From Actinomadura sp. NAK00032 (GTDB taxonomy: Bacteria; Actinomycetota; Actinomycetes; Streptosporangiales; Streptosporangiaceae), in the NCBI RefSeq assembly GCF_013364275.1, contig NZ_CP054932.1, positions 5,828,001 through 5,892,000 on the forward strand: a DNA stretch of 64,000 nt. Reading direction: 5' to 3'. How positions within the stretch are numbered: position 1 is the stretch's first letter; each line of letters starts with the position of its first letter. Shown here piece by piece: positions 15,914-25,471 of this stretch. Under the pieces are notes generated by a model. The model did no database searches. It had not been told where the DNA came from and saw nothing but the letters and a program-made list of their open reading frames with translations. A program made the position numbers and the translations under genes.

Positions 15914-18445
15914 TCAGCGGGAGGCGGTCAGGATGGAGGTACCGGTCAGTCCGGGGACTTGCACGAGACCGTCGCGGACGGTGACGCCCGGCTTCACCGG
16001 GCGGCCGTCGCGCCAGACGACCTTTCCGTTGACGCGGACCTCGGAGGCGCCCTGCGCGGGGACTCCGCCGGTGGCGGTGGAGCCGGCGGGCGCGGCGACG
16101 CGGAGCGTGAACGTCCCGCCGTGCCGCTTCCACGCGGCGGTGATGTCGCCGCGCGGTGTGGGAACGCGTCCCTGCGCCCAGCGCAGGCCGCTCGTCGGGT
16201 GCGGCAGGACGGTGAACGTCCCGAAGCCGCCCGACGTCGGTGCGACGCCGAGGACCTGGTTCGTCAGGAACGAGGTCGGCGCGGCGGCCCACCCGTGCGA
16301 CAGGCTCGTGTACGAGCCGAGCTGCGGCGCGCCGGCCGGGCTGACGTTCTCCCAGAGCGTGCCGGGCTGCGCCTTGCCGAGCATCGGGTACCAGGTGCGG
16401 CGCAGCAGCGACATCGCGCCCGCCATGTCCTGCTCGGCGGAGTGCGCGAGCAGCGACTGGGAGGACACGAACGGGCTGATGTACTGCGGGACGACGCCGC
16501 CGGGCTTGTCCACGGTCAGGTCGCCGTACGGGTTGGCGAGGCCGTCGCCGAAGAACTTCAGCACCGCCTGGGCGCGGTCGCCGGTGGCGACGCCCGCCAC
16601 GACCGCCATGGCGTTGCCGTCCTGCGGGTGGTTGCCGTCGGCCCTGCTGACCTTGTAGGCGCCCGCGGCCGGGTCCCAGAGGTGGTCGTTGACCGCCTTG
16701 GCGGTGCGGGCCGCGTGCGCGCGGTAGGTCTTGGCGAGCTCGGGCTCGCCCTTGGCCTCGGCCGCCTGCGCCGCCTCCCCGAGCACCTTGACGTACAGGG
16801 ACGAGATGTACGTGCCGCCGGCGTCGTTGCCGTAGCCCCACGTCCCGCCGGCGCCCTTCATGGTGAGGAGCCCGTCGTCGCCGGCGTTGGACTCCAGCCA
16901 CGCGACGTTCTTCTTCAGCGCGCCGTACCACTTGCCGAGGAAGTCGCCGTCGCCGGTGTAGAGGTAGTGCGTCCAGTAGTTGTGGACCCACCAGGCCGCG
17001 TACTCGCCCCAGTTCATGTTGTAGCCGAGCGCGTCGGTCAGGTAGAGGCCGGGGATCTGGCCGTTGGCCGCCTGGCCCTTGGCCATGAAGGCGACGGCGT
17101 TGGCGGAGGGCGCCGCCTGCCCGGTGGTCAGGTACGACACCGCGTCGGCGACGGCGTTGTCGCCGCCCCAGATCATCCGGTCGCGCTTGGCGCCGTCGCT
17201 GATGATGCTGTCGCCCTCGCCGACGATCGCGTCGTTGCGGACCGGTCCCTCCTTGCCGGGGTAGGGGCGCCCGGTCGTCGGGTCGATCGTCGACATCTGC
17301 ACCGTGTAGGCGCCCGCGTACCAGAGCCGGTTCAGGGTGTCGTCGCTGGACAGGAACGCGCCCTTGTAGCCGTCCAGGTCGGGGTTGGCGGGGTCGGCGG
17401 TGAACTTCAGCCGCAGGTCCGACAGCTTCACCTCGCCGGGGCCGTCCAGGAAGACCATGAGGTAGCGGAACCCGCCCCGGATCACCGGGTCGGTCATGGC
17501 GGAGCGTCCGGCCTCGGTGTCGAGGTAGTGGGTCTCGGTGGCGAGGCCGACCGGGTCCTGGCTGTAGTCGGACGCGGTGGTGAGGTACTGCGCGCTCTCG
17601 CTGAACGCCAGGCCGAGCCTGGGCGCGCCCTTGCGGACGTCGGCGGTGACCTGGATCTGCCCGCCGACCTCCTTGCCGAAGTCGTAGACGACGTAGGGGC
17701 GGCCGTACTCGTTGGAGGTGAGCGTGGTGCCGCCGTGCCGGAACGCGCCGGACGGGTTCTGGACCGTTCCGCCGTAGGGGGCCGCCGGGGCGCGGCCGTT
17801 CTTGTGCAGCGTCCAGACGGCGTGGATGCGGGCGCCCGGCCCGGGTTTCGCGGTGTTGCGGAAGGTGACCCTGATGTCGCCGGCGGAGCGGACGAGCCGG
17901 GCCGGGACGGCGACGTCGTAGTGGACGAGGCCGGCCTTGTCGCCGCTCCACACGCCCGCCTGCGCCGGGTCGGGCTTGCGCTCGTGGACGACCTCGCCGT
18001 TCACCAGCACCTCGTAGTGGGCGGTGGCGCTGCCCGCCTCCTCCACCCGGAGGGTGAGGGGACCGTGCCCGGGCGCCACGCGCATGCGGTAGCCGAAGCT
18101 CGCCCCCGCCTTGTCGCCCGTCTGGCGGGTCATGACGCCGTCCGCCTTGGCGGTCGTGGACGATCCGGCGTCCAGGTCGTGGCCCTCCTTCTCCGATGTC
18201 TCGGACGCGGCGGTCACGTGGTCGGCGTTCAGCCCGTACGACTCGGCGGCCTTCACCGGGCGGACCGTCCGGCCGGAGGGCGCGAGGATGTAGCGGTCGG
18301 CGCTGGACAGGGACGGCAGCCCGAGCGGATCCCGGGGCGCCGCCGCGGCGGCGCCGGACGGGACCGCGACGAGGGCGGCGGCACCCAGGCTCAGGGACGT
18401 GATGACGGACAGACGGGATCGGGCGAACCTTTTCGCTGGTGACAT
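15914..18445 (-). CDS. Exported GH78-like six-hairpin glycosidase, long form
   Basis: An 843-residue secreted paralogue of the next gene. The signal peptide runs to about PSGAAAAAP. It has an extra N-terminal beta domain of roughly 100 residues (YGLNADHVTAAS to GRAPAAPYGG) that looks like a carbohydrate-binding sandwich, then YVVYDFGKEVGGQI, the barrel with SDGAKRDRMIWGGDN, and GTLWENVSPAG followed by TSLSHGWAAAPT. The ATG at 18445 is preceded by GGAAGGATAACG. It heads a three-gene operon with the short paralogue and the isomerase-like gene, and lies 135 bp downstream of rhaEW on the same strand, separated by a strong hairpin. Regulation together with the rha operon is likely but I see no RhaR-type element directly upstream. 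Confidence 0.83.
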   Translation of the reverse strand: MSPAKRFARSRLSVITSLSLGAAALVAVPSGAAAAAPRDPLGLPSLSSADRYILAPSGRTVRPVKAAESYGLNADHVTAASETSEKEGHDLDAGSSTTAKADGVMTRQTGDKAGASFGYRMRVAPGHGPLTLRVEEAGSATAHYEVLVNGEVVHERKPDPAQAGVWSGDKAGLVHYDVAVPARLVRSAGDIRVTFRNTAKPGPGARIHAVWTLHKNGRAPAAPYGGTVQNPSGAFRHGGTTLTSNEYGRPYVVYDFGKEVGGQIQVTADVRKGAPRLGLAFSESAQYLTTASDYSQDPVGLATETHYLDTEAGRSAMTDPVIRGGFRYLMVFLDGPGEVKLSDLRLKFTADPANPDLDGYKGAFLSSDDTLNRLWYAGAYTVQMSTIDPTTGRPYPGKEGPVRNDAIVGEGDSIISDGAKRDRMIWGGDNAVADAVSYLTTGQAAPSANAVAFMAKGQAANGQIPGLYLTDALGYNMNWGEYAAWWVHNYWTHYLYTGDGDFLGKWYGALKKNVAWLESNAGDDGLLTMKGAGGTWGYGNDAGGTYISSLYVKVLGEAAQAAEAKGEPELAKTYRAHAARTAKAVNDHLWDPAAGAYKVSRADGNHPQDGNAMAVVAGVATGDRAQAVLKFFGDGLANPYGDLTVDKPGGVVPQYISPFVSSQSLLAHSAEQDMAGAMSLLRRTWYPMLGKAQPGTLWENVSPAGAPQLGSYTSLSHGWAAAPTSFLTNQVLGVAPTSGGFGTFTVLPHPTSGLRWAQGRVPTPRGDITAAWKRHGGTFTLRVAAPAGSTATGGVPAQGASEVRVNGKVVWRDGRPVKPGVTVRDGLVQVPGLTGTSILTASR

Positions 18446-18514
18446 CGTTATCCTTCCGGGTTCCTCTTGGTAGAGCGGGCCCGACGGGACGGCCGGTGGC
18501 TCGGACGGGTGGTG

Positions 18515-18542
18515 CCGCCGCGGTGTGTCAGCACCGCGGCGG
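18515..18542 (-). terminator. Terminator-like hairpin after rhaEW
   Basis: CCGCCGCGGTG (18515-18525) and CACCGCGGCGG (18532-18542) form a perfect 11-bp stem with a 6-nt loop in the 135-bp gap between rhaEW and the exported glycosidase gene. It has no U-tract. It probably ends or attenuates the rhamnose catabolic transcript before the glycosidase genes. Confidence 0.6.
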
Positions 18543-18580
18543 TCTGGTCCGGGCCATCGGCCGGCCCTTGTCAGCGGTGA

Positions 18581-20632
18581 TCAGCGCAGGAAGGCGGCGG
18601 CGACGCCGGCGTCCACGGGGATGTGCAGTCCGGTGGTGTGGGTCAGGTCCCCGCCGGTGAGGGCGAAGACGGCGGCGGCGACGTGCTCGGGCAGCACCTC
18701 GCGCTTCAGCAGCGTCCGCTGGGCGTAGAACTCGCCGAGCTTCTCCTCCTCCACGCCGTAGACGGCGGCGCGCTTGGCGCCCCAGCCGCCCGCGAAGATG
18801 CCGGAGCCGCGCACCACCCCGTCGGGGTTGACGCCGTTGACGCGGATGCCGTGCTCGCCGAGCTCGGCGGCCAGCAGCCGCACCTGGTGCGCCTGGTCGG
18901 CCTTGGTGGCGCCGTAGGCGATGTTGTTCGGCCCGGCGAACACGCCGTTCTTGGACGCGATGTAGACGATGTCGCCGCCCATGCCCTGCTCGACCATCAC
19001 GCGGGCGGTCTCGCGGGACATCAGGAACGAGCCGCGCGCCATGACGTCGTGCTGCAGATCCCAGTCGGCCGCGGTCGTGTCCAGCAGCGGCTTGGAGATC
19101 GACAGGCCGGCGTTGTTGACGACGAGGTCCACCCCGCCGAACGCCAGGACCGCGGCGCGGACGGCGGCGGCGATCTCGTCCTCGGAGGTCACGTCGGCGG
19201 CGGCCGCGATGGCGGCGTCCGACGCGCGCAGGGCGCCGGCGCCGATCTCCGCCGCGACCTTCTCGGCGGCGGCGAGGTCCCGGTCGGCGACGACGACGCA
19301 GGCGCCCTCGGCGGCGAGCCGGCGGGCGGTGGCGGCGCCGATGCCCGAGCCGCCGCCGGTGACGACCGCGACGCGGGTCGCGAGCGGCTTCGGCCTCGGC
19401 ATCCGGCGGAGCTTGGCCTCCTCCAGCTCCCAGTACTCGATGCGGAACTTCTCCGCCTCGTCGATCGGCGCGTACGACGACAGCGCCTCCGCGCCCCGCA
19501 TCACGTTGATCGCGTTGACGTAGAACTCGCCGGCGACCCGCGCGGTCTGCTTGTTCGCGCCGAAGGAGAACATCCCGACGCCGGGGACCAGCACGATCGC
19601 CGGGTCCGCGCCGCGCATCGCCGGGGAGTCGGCGGCGGCGTGCCGCGCGTAGTAGGCCGCGTACTCCTCGCGGTAGGCGGCGTGCAGCTCCCTCAGCCGG
19701 GCCTTCACCGCGTCGAGCGGCGCGTCCGGCGGCAGGTCCAGGACCATCGGCGCGACCTTGGTGCGCAGGAAGTGGTCCGGGCAGGACGTGCCGAGCGCCG
19801 CGAGCCGCGGGTGCTCGGCGCGGGAGACGAAGTCGAGGACGGCCTCGCCGTCGGTGAAGTGCCCGACCTGCGGCCGGTCCGTGGACGCCAGGCCCCGGAT
19901 CAGCGGGAACAGCGCGGCGGCGCGGGCGTGCCGCTCGTCCTCGGGCAGCGTCGGGTGGACCACCTCGCCGAACGGGTCGGCCTTGCCGTGCTCGGCGATG
20001 TAGGCCTCGGCGGTGCGGATGATGTCGAGCGAGTTGGCCTTGCACTCCTCGCTCGTGTCGCCCCACGCGGTGATGCCGTGCCCGCCCAGGACCACGCCGA
20101 TGGCCCCCGGGTTCGCCTTCTTGATCGCGGCGATGTCCAGGCCGAGCTGGAAGCCGGGCCGCCGCCACGGCACCCACGCCACCCGGTCGCCGAAGATCCG
20201 CCGGGTCAGCTCCTCCCCGTCGGCGGCGGTCGCGATCGCGATGCCGGAGTCGGGGTGCAGGTGGTCGACGTGCGCGGCCTCCACGAGGCCGTGCATGGCG
20301 GTGTCGATGGACGGCGCGGCGCCGCCCTTGCCGTGCAGGCAGTAGTCGAACGCGGCGACCATCTCGTCCTCGCGCTCGACGCCCGGGTAGACGTCCGCGA
20401 GGGCGCGCATCCGGTCCAGCCGGAGCACGGCCAGGCCCTTCTCGGTGAGGGTGCCGAGGTCGCCGCCGGAGCCCTTCACCCACATCAGCTCGACGTCGCG
20501 GGCCGTCACCGGGTCGGTGACCGTGCCCTTCGCGGACGCGTTGCCGCCCGCGTAGTTGGTGTTGCGGGGGTCCGCGCCGAGGGTGTTGGCGCGGTCCAGC
20601 AGCTGCTCCACCTCGGGCGGGGTGGAAGTCAT
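18581..20632 (-). CDS. rhaEW: Bifunctional rhamnulose-1-phosphate aldolase / L-lactaldehyde dehydrogenase
   Basis: A fusion of about 683 residues. The N-terminal half is a class II aldolase/adducin domain with the zinc-binding HVDHLHPDSG and HGITAWG motifs, cleaving L-rhamnulose-1-phosphate into DHAP and L-lactaldehyde. The C-terminal part, from about residue 420, is a short-chain dehydrogenase: VVTGGGSGIG for NAD binding, YIAS and the YxxxK pair in IAYGATKAD; in known fusions of this architecture it oxidises L-lactaldehyde to L-lactate. I chose ATG 20632 because AAGGAG precedes it by nine bases; a GTG at 20650 has no such site. It closes the rhaTPQSMI operon, 22 bp after rhaI. The lactate product explains the lut genes on the other side of rhaR. 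Confidence 0.93.
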   Translation of the reverse strand: MTSTPPEVEQLLDRANTLGADPRNTNYAGGNASAKGTVTDPVTARDVELMWVKGSGGDLGTLTEKGLAVLRLDRMRALADVYPGVEREDEMVAAFDYCLHGKGGAAPSIDTAMHGLVEAAHVDHLHPDSGIAIATAADGEELTRRIFGDRVAWVPWRRPGFQLGLDIAAIKKANPGAIGVVLGGHGITAWGDTSEECKANSLDIIRTAEAYIAEHGKADPFGEVVHPTLPEDERHARAAALFPLIRGLASTDRPQVGHFTDGEAVLDFVSRAEHPRLAALGTSCPDHFLRTKVAPMVLDLPPDAPLDAVKARLRELHAAYREEYAAYYARHAAADSPAMRGADPAIVLVPGVGMFSFGANKQTARVAGEFYVNAINVMRGAEALSSYAPIDEAEKFRIEYWELEEAKLRRMPRPKPLATRVAVVTGGGSGIGAATARRLAAEGACVVVADRDLAAAEKVAAEIGAGALRASDAAIAAAADVTSEDEIAAAVRAAVLAFGGVDLVVNNAGLSISKPLLDTTAADWDLQHDVMARGSFLMSRETARVMVEQGMGGDIVYIASKNGVFAGPNNIAYGATKADQAHQVRLLAAELGEHGIRVNGVNPDGVVRGSGIFAGGWGAKRAAVYGVEEEKLGEFYAQRTLLKREVLPEHVAAAVFALTGGDLTHTTGLHIPVDAGVAAAFLR

Positions 20633-20654
20633 CGGTTCGGTCTCCTTCACCTGT

Positions 20655-21821
20655 TCAGGCGCCCCAGCCGGCGGCCTGGCCGTCCTTGCGCTCGGCGACG
20701 ACGCGCTCGTAGTAGCCGGACGCCTTGTAGGCGGCGACCGGGTCGGGGTGCAGGCCCATCTCCTCGCGCAGTTCGGCGAGCAGCGGCCGGACGTCGGTGT
20801 TGTAGGCGTCCATGAACACCGCGTTCGCTTCGAGGACGTCGCCGGACTCCTGCGCGGCGCGCAGCGCGCCGGCGTCCACCAGCAGCGCCTTCGCGGTGGC
20901 CTCCTGCACGTTCATCACCGAGCGGATCTGGCCCTGGATCTTCGGCTCGATGTTGTGGCACTGGTCGAGCATGAACGCCACGCCCGTCTCGGCCGCGTAG
21001 CCGCCGCCGCGCACGACCTCGTACATGATGCGGAACAGCTGGAACGGGTCGGCGGCGCCCACCATCAGGTCGTCGTCGGCGTAGAAGCGGGAGTTGAAGT
21101 CGAACCCGCCGAGCTTCCCCTCGCGCAGCAGGAACGCCACGATGAACTCGATGTTGGTGCCGGGCGCGTGGTGCCCGGTGTCCACCACGACCTGCGCCTT
21201 CGGGCCGAGCTTCACGCAGTGCGCGTAGGAGGCGCCCCAGTCCGGCAGGTCGGTCATGTAGAACGCCGGCTCGAACAGCTTGTACTCCAGCAGGAACCGC
21301 TGGTCGTCGCCGAGCCGCTCGTACACGGCGGCCAGGGCCTCGGCCATCCGGTCCTGGCGGGCGCGGATGTCGTCCTGCCCCGGGTAGTTCGTGCCGTCGG
21401 AGAACCACAGCTTCAGGTCGCGCGACCCGGTCTGGTCCATGATGTCGACCGCTTCGAGCAGGTGGTCCAGGGCCTTGCGGCGGACGGCCGGGTCGGGGTT
21501 GGTGACGCTGCCGAGCATGTAGTCGTCGTCCTGGAACACGTTGGTGTTCACCGCGCCGATCCGCACGCCGCGCTCCTTGGCGTGCGCGCCCAGCGCGGCG
21601 TAGTCGTCCACCCTGTCCCAGGGGATGTGGACGGCCACGCTCGGCGCGACGCCGGTGAACCGGTGCACCTGCGCGGCGTCGTCGATCTTCTCCTGCGGGG
21701 TGCGCGGCACGCCCCGCTGGGCGAAGACCTTGAACCGGGTCCCCGAGTTCCCGTACGCCCACGAGGGAGTCTCGATCTGCTGGCGGCGCAAGGCGTCCTT
21801 GACCGCGCGGGTGTCTGTCAC
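20655..21821 (-). CDS. rhaI: L-rhamnose isomerase
   Basis: A 388-residue TIM-barrel isomerase converting L-rhamnose to L-rhamnulose in the cytoplasm. It is of the RhaI type seen in Pseudomonas and rhizobia rather than E. coli RhaA. Metal and substrate ligands are recognisable in LLEYKLFEPAFY (Glu), VVVDTGHHAPGTN (Asp/His) and FDFNSRFYADDDLMVG (Asp). Start GTG 21821 follows GAGAGGTAA. The gene lies 10 bp after rhaM and 22 bp before rhaEW, squarely inside the operon. Length and motifs agree with the family throughout. Confidence 0.95.
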   Translation of the reverse strand: MTDTRAVKDALRRQQIETPSWAYGNSGTRFKVFAQRGVPRTPQEKIDDAAQVHRFTGVAPSVAVHIPWDRVDDYAALGAHAKERGVRIGAVNTNVFQDDDYMLGSVTNPDPAVRRKALDHLLEAVDIMDQTGSRDLKLWFSDGTNYPGQDDIRARQDRMAEALAAVYERLGDDQRFLLEYKLFEPAFYMTDLPDWGASYAHCVKLGPKAQVVVDTGHHAPGTNIEFIVAFLLREGKLGGFDFNSRFYADDDLMVGAADPFQLFRIMYEVVRGGGYAAETGVAFMLDQCHNIEPKIQGQIRSVMNVQEATAKALLVDAGALRAAQESGDVLEANAVFMDAYNTDVRPLLAELREEMGLHPDPVAAYKASGYYERVVAERKDGQAAGWGA

Positions 21822-21831
21822 GAGTTACCTC

Positions 21832-22161
<330 letters not shown>

Positions 22162-22175
22162 GCGATCAGTCCTTC

Positions 22176-22197
22176 TGCGGGGGGACGACCCCCCGCA
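22176..22197 (-). other. Intercistronic hairpin between rhaS and rhaM
   Basis: TGCGGGGGG (22176-22184) and CCCCCCGCA (22189-22197) form a perfect 9-bp stem around a 4-nt loop. It lies in the only sizeable gap between rhaS and rhaM. Such structures often protect the upstream message from 3' exonucleases and raise the level of the binding protein relative to downstream enzymes, or act as partial terminators. A similar element follows the thiolase gene at 56819-56840. Confidence 0.6.
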
Positions 22198-22218
22198 CCC
22201 CCCGGTTCGCTCCGCTCA

Positions 22219-23304
22219 TCAGAAGTGGTACTGGTCGATGTTCTTCGCGTCGAACACCGTCGGCGGGCCGAGGATCACCTCACCGTTGGCGCCGATCGTG
22301 CGCTCGCCGAGCTTGCCGGCCGTGAACTTCTCGCCCTGCGCGCCGGTGATCTGGCCGGACGCCAGCGCGGCCGCCGCGTAGGAGGACAGGTAGCCGAGGT
22401 TCTTGGGGTCCCAGAGCTCGAACTCCTTGACCGTGCCGTCCTTGACGAACTTGCGCATCTGGTCGGGGGTGCCGAGGCCGGTCAGCGCGACCTTGCCCTT
22501 GTACTTGGAGCCGGAGATGTAGCGGGCCGCGGCGGCGATGCCGACCGTCGTCGGCGAGATGATGCCCTTGAGGTTCGGGTACGCCTGCAGCAGGCCCTGG
22601 GTCTGCTGGAACGACTTCTGGTCGTCGTCGTCGCCGTAGGCGATCTTGACGAGCTTCATCTTGGCGTACTCGGGCTTCTTCAGCTCGTCCTGCATGAACT
22701 TGATCCAGGTGTTCTGGTTCGTGGCGTTCGCCGTCGCCGACAGGATCGCGATCTCGCCCTCGTGGCCGATCTGCTCGGCGAGCAGCTTGACCTCGCTGCG
22801 GCCGATCTCCTCCGAGCTCGCCTGGTTGATGAACACGTCCCGGCACTCGGGGTTGGTGTCGGAGTCGTAGGCGACGATCTTGATGTTCTTGGCCATCGCC
22901 TGCTTGAGCGGGCCGCACACCGCGTTCTCGTCGTTGGCGGCGATCAGGATCGCGTCGTGGCGCTGCTGGACGAGCGTGTTGATGTAGGAGACCTGCGAGG
23001 ACGCGGACGCGTCGGACGGGCCGACCTCCTTGGCCTCGCCGCCGAACTCCTTGGCCGCCTCGATGCCGGCCTTGTCGACGATCGTCTCGTACGGGTTGTT
23101 GACCTGCTTGGGCAGGAACGCCAGCTTCAGGCCCTTCTTCAGGGGCGCGTTCGGGTTCGCGGTGGCGTTGCCGCCGGCGGCCTTGGCGTCCCCGGAGTCG
23201 GAGTCGTTCTTGGTGGTGCCGCCGCAGGCGGCCATGCTGAGGGCCAGGACGCTCGCCGTGGCGACGGCCGCCAGCCGGCGCGGGACGCGCGGACGAATGG
23301 TCAT
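22219..23304 (-). CDS. rhaS: Rhamnose ABC transporter, substrate-binding lipoprotein
   Basis: A 361-residue periplasmic-binding-protein type 1 fold anchored outside the membrane. The lipoprotein signal ends LSMAAC with Cys27 as the lipidated residue, then a Ser/Asp-rich linker. The mature part has the sugar-binding layout of the RhaS/RbsB family (KLAFLPKQVNNPYE, DAILIAANDENAV, KIVAYDSDTNPECRDVFI, ALTGLGTPDQM). The start at ATG 23304 follows GAAAGG; an ORF extension upstream lacks signal features. It is the last transport gene, after rhaQ, in the operon rhaT-P-Q-S. Confidence 0.93.
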   Translation of the reverse strand: MTIRPRVPRRLAAVATASVLALSMAACGGTTKNDSDSGDAKAAGGNATANPNAPLKKGLKLAFLPKQVNNPYETIVDKAGIEAAKEFGGEAKEVGPSDASASSQVSYINTLVQQRHDAILIAANDENAVCGPLKQAMAKNIKIVAYDSDTNPECRDVFINQASSEEIGRSEVKLLAEQIGHEGEIAILSATANATNQNTWIKFMQDELKKPEYAKMKLVKIAYGDDDDQKSFQQTQGLLQAYPNLKGIISPTTVGIAAAARYISGSKYKGKVALTGLGTPDQMRKFVKDGTVKEFELWDPKNLGYLSSYAAAALASGQITGAQGEKFTAGKLGERTIGANGEVILGPPTVFDAKNIDQYHF

Positions 23305-23361
23305 CACGATGCCTTTCGGGGGTGCGGTGGGACGCGGCGGGGGGACGTGTCTCATGGAGGG

Positions 23362-24360
23362 TCAGGGGGCGGCGGCGGGAGCCGCGGGTCGCGCGCCCCG
23401 CCGCCTGCCTTGGGCCTCGCGGACCACGGCGATCAGCCGCGGCGTGAGGACGCTGATGATGAGCAGCAGCCCGGTGACGATCGACTGGACCTCGGTGGGG
23501 ACGTCGTTGAGCATCAGCAGGTTGCGGAGCAGGCCGATGAGCAGCACGGCCGCGATGACGCCGCCGAGGGTGCCCTTGCCGCCGTCGAAGTCGATGCCGC
23601 CGAGCAGCACCGCCGCGATGACGGTGAGCTCCAGCCCGAGCCCGTTGTCGGCGCGGGCGCTGCCGTAGCGGAGCGTGTAGACGATGCCGGCGAACCCGGC
23701 GACCAGCCCGGACACCACGAACAGCAGCAGCTTGATGCGCTTGACGCGGATGCCGGCGAAGTAGGCGGCGTCCTCCTGCGCGCCGATCGCGAACAGCGAC
23801 CGCCCGATGCCGGTCGCGTGCAGGACGACACCGGTGATGACGGCGAGCACGACGAACAGCGCGATCGGGTACGGGATCGGCGTGCCCGGGATCGAGGACG
23901 TCGCCAGGGCGGTGTAGGCGGTCGGGAACTCCGAGATGGCCCCGGTGCCGAGCGTGACGTAGGCGAGCCCCCGGTAGAGGGTCATCGTGCCGATCGTCAC
24001 GGCGAGGGACGGCAGCCCCAGCTTCGTCACGAGCAGCCCGTTGACGAGGCCGCAGACCAGGCCGACGGCGAGCACGATCGGGATGATCGTCTCGATGGCC
24101 ATCCCGCCGTCCCACATCTTGCCGGTGAGCGCGCTGCACAGGCCGAGGATCGAGGCGACCGACAGGTCCACCTGCCCGCACACGACCAGCAGCGTCATCG
24201 GCAGCGCGATCAGCGCGATCTCCGACAGGTCGTCCAGCGCGAACGACAGGTTGTCGTTGCCCGCGAAGTCGGGCGAGAACCCGGCGCCGCTCGCGAACAC
24301 CAGGACCAGCAGGGCGGTGACGGCGGTCTCCCACCGCACCAGCCCTCCGAGGCGGCTCAT
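23362..24360 (-). CDS. rhaQ: Rhamnose ABC transporter, permease
   Basis: A 332-residue membrane component of the BPD_transp_2 (RbsC-type) family with about nine hydrophobic segments. The family hallmark is GGIDFDGGKGTLGGVIAAVL near residue 250-270, the coupling region for the ATPase. ATG 24360 overlaps the TGA of the other permease (ATGA), showing translational coupling. The C-terminus is a charged, Ala/Pro-rich cytoplasmic tail. P/Q assignment follows gene order in described rha operons. Confidence 0.9.
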   Translation of the reverse strand: MSRLGGLVRWETAVTALLVLVFASGAGFSPDFAGNDNLSFALDDLSEIALIALPMTLLVVCGQVDLSVASILGLCSALTGKMWDGGMAIETIIPIVLAVGLVCGLVNGLLVTKLGLPSLAVTIGTMTLYRGLAYVTLGTGAISEFPTAYTALATSSIPGTPIPYPIALFVVLAVITGVVLHATGIGRSLFAIGAQEDAAYFAGIRVKRIKLLLFVVSGLVAGFAGIVYTLRYGSARADNGLGLELTVIAAVLLGGIDFDGGKGTLGGVIAAVLLIGLLRNLLMLNDVPTEVQSIVTGLLLIISVLTPRLIAVVREAQGRRRGARPAAPAAAP

Positions 24361-25466
24361 GACCGTCCCTCCTTCTCCACCGGGGCGGCGTCCGCGGGGG
24401 CGGCGACGTCGCGGTGCGCGGACGATTCCAGCGACCGCTGTTTCAGCGTCCGGGTGACGCGCAGCGCCAGCAGCCGGTCGACGCTGATGGCCAGCAGCAG
24501 CAGGACGCCGGTGATCGCGTCCTGCCAGAACGAGTTGACCTTGAGCACCACCAGCACGCTGCCGATGGTGGTGAGCAGCAGCCCGCCGAGCGCCGCGCCC
24601 CACACGGTGCCGACGCCGCCGGTGATGGCGACGCCGCCGACGACGACCGCGGCGACGACCTTCAGCTCCCAGCCGTTCGCGGCGTCCGCGACGACGGTGC
24701 CGAACCGGGCGAGCCACAGCACCCCGGCGAGGCCGGCGAGCGCGCCGCTGACCAGGTAGGCGGTGAGGATCCGGCGGCGGATCGGCACGCCGGCCAGGCG
24801 CGCGGCCTCCGGGCTGGACCCGATCGCGTAGAACTCCCGGCCCGAGGAGTAGGACCGCAGGTAGTACCCGACCGCCAGCATCACCGCGACGGTGATGATC
24901 GGCAGGTAGGGGACGCCGAGGATCCCGTCGTTGCCGAGGCTCAGCACCGAGGAGGGCAGGTCGGCGGCGCCGATCTGCTCGCCGTGGGCGATGCGGTAGT
25001 CCAGGCCCTGGATCACGTACAGGGTGCCGAGGGTGACGACGAGGGAGGGGACCCGCAGGAAGCTGACGAGCAGGCCGTTGACCAGCCCGCAGACGAGCCC
25101 GATCGCGACGCCGAACACCAGGACGAGCACGACGTGCCGGTCGCCGCCGGCGGCGAACTTGCCGGCGCTGAACGCGACGAGCCCCACCAGGGAGCCGACC
25201 GACAGGTCGATGTTGCGGGTGACGACGACGAGCGTCTGCCCGACGGCGAGCAGCACCAGGATGGAGGCGTTGAGGAAGATGTCCTTGACGCCCTGCCCGG
25301 ACAGGAACCGCGGGTTCGCGATCGTCGTGGCGACGACGAGCACGACGAGGGCGCCGAGGATGCTCATCTCGCGGGCGCGCAGCACCAGCTCGACCAGCCG
25401 CCGGCCGCCGCCGGCGGACCCGCCCGCCCCGCCCGGCCGCGCCGGGCTCTGCGTGAGTACGGTCAT
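24357..25466 (-). CDS. rhaP: Rhamnose ABC transporter, permease
   Basis: A 369-residue BPD_transp_2 permease forming the translocation channel with RhaQ. It has multiple hydrophobic helices, the GGVAITGGVGTVWGAALGG coupling motif and a cytoplasmic tail after DRLLALRVTRTL. ATG 25466 starts 5 bp after the stop of rhaT, with only a weak ribosome-binding site, so it depends on coupling to rhaT translation. The 4-bp overlap with rhaQ keeps the two permeases stoichiometric. Confidence 0.9.
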   Translation of the reverse strand: MTVLTQSPARPGGAGGSAGGGRRLVELVLRAREMSILGALVVLVVATTIANPRFLSGQGVKDIFLNASILVLLAVGQTLVVVTRNIDLSVGSLVGLVAFSAGKFAAGGDRHVVLVLVFGVAIGLVCGLVNGLLVSFLRVPSLVVTLGTLYVIQGLDYRIAHGEQIGAADLPSSVLSLGNDGILGVPYLPIITVAVMLAVGYYLRSYSSGREFYAIGSSPEAARLAGVPIRRRILTAYLVSGALAGLAGVLWLARFGTVVADAANGWELKVVAAVVVGGVAITGGVGTVWGAALGGLLLTTIGSVLVVLKVNSFWQDAITGVLLLLAISVDRLLALRVTRTLKQRSLESSAHRDVAAPADAAPVEKEGRS

Positions 25467-25471
25467 CAGGC

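Noticed and set aside
12101..18442. Plus-strand frame of over 2000 codons opposite the isomerase-like and GH78-like genes
   Set aside because: Low-complexity translation with no family motifs; the minus-strand genes explain the region.
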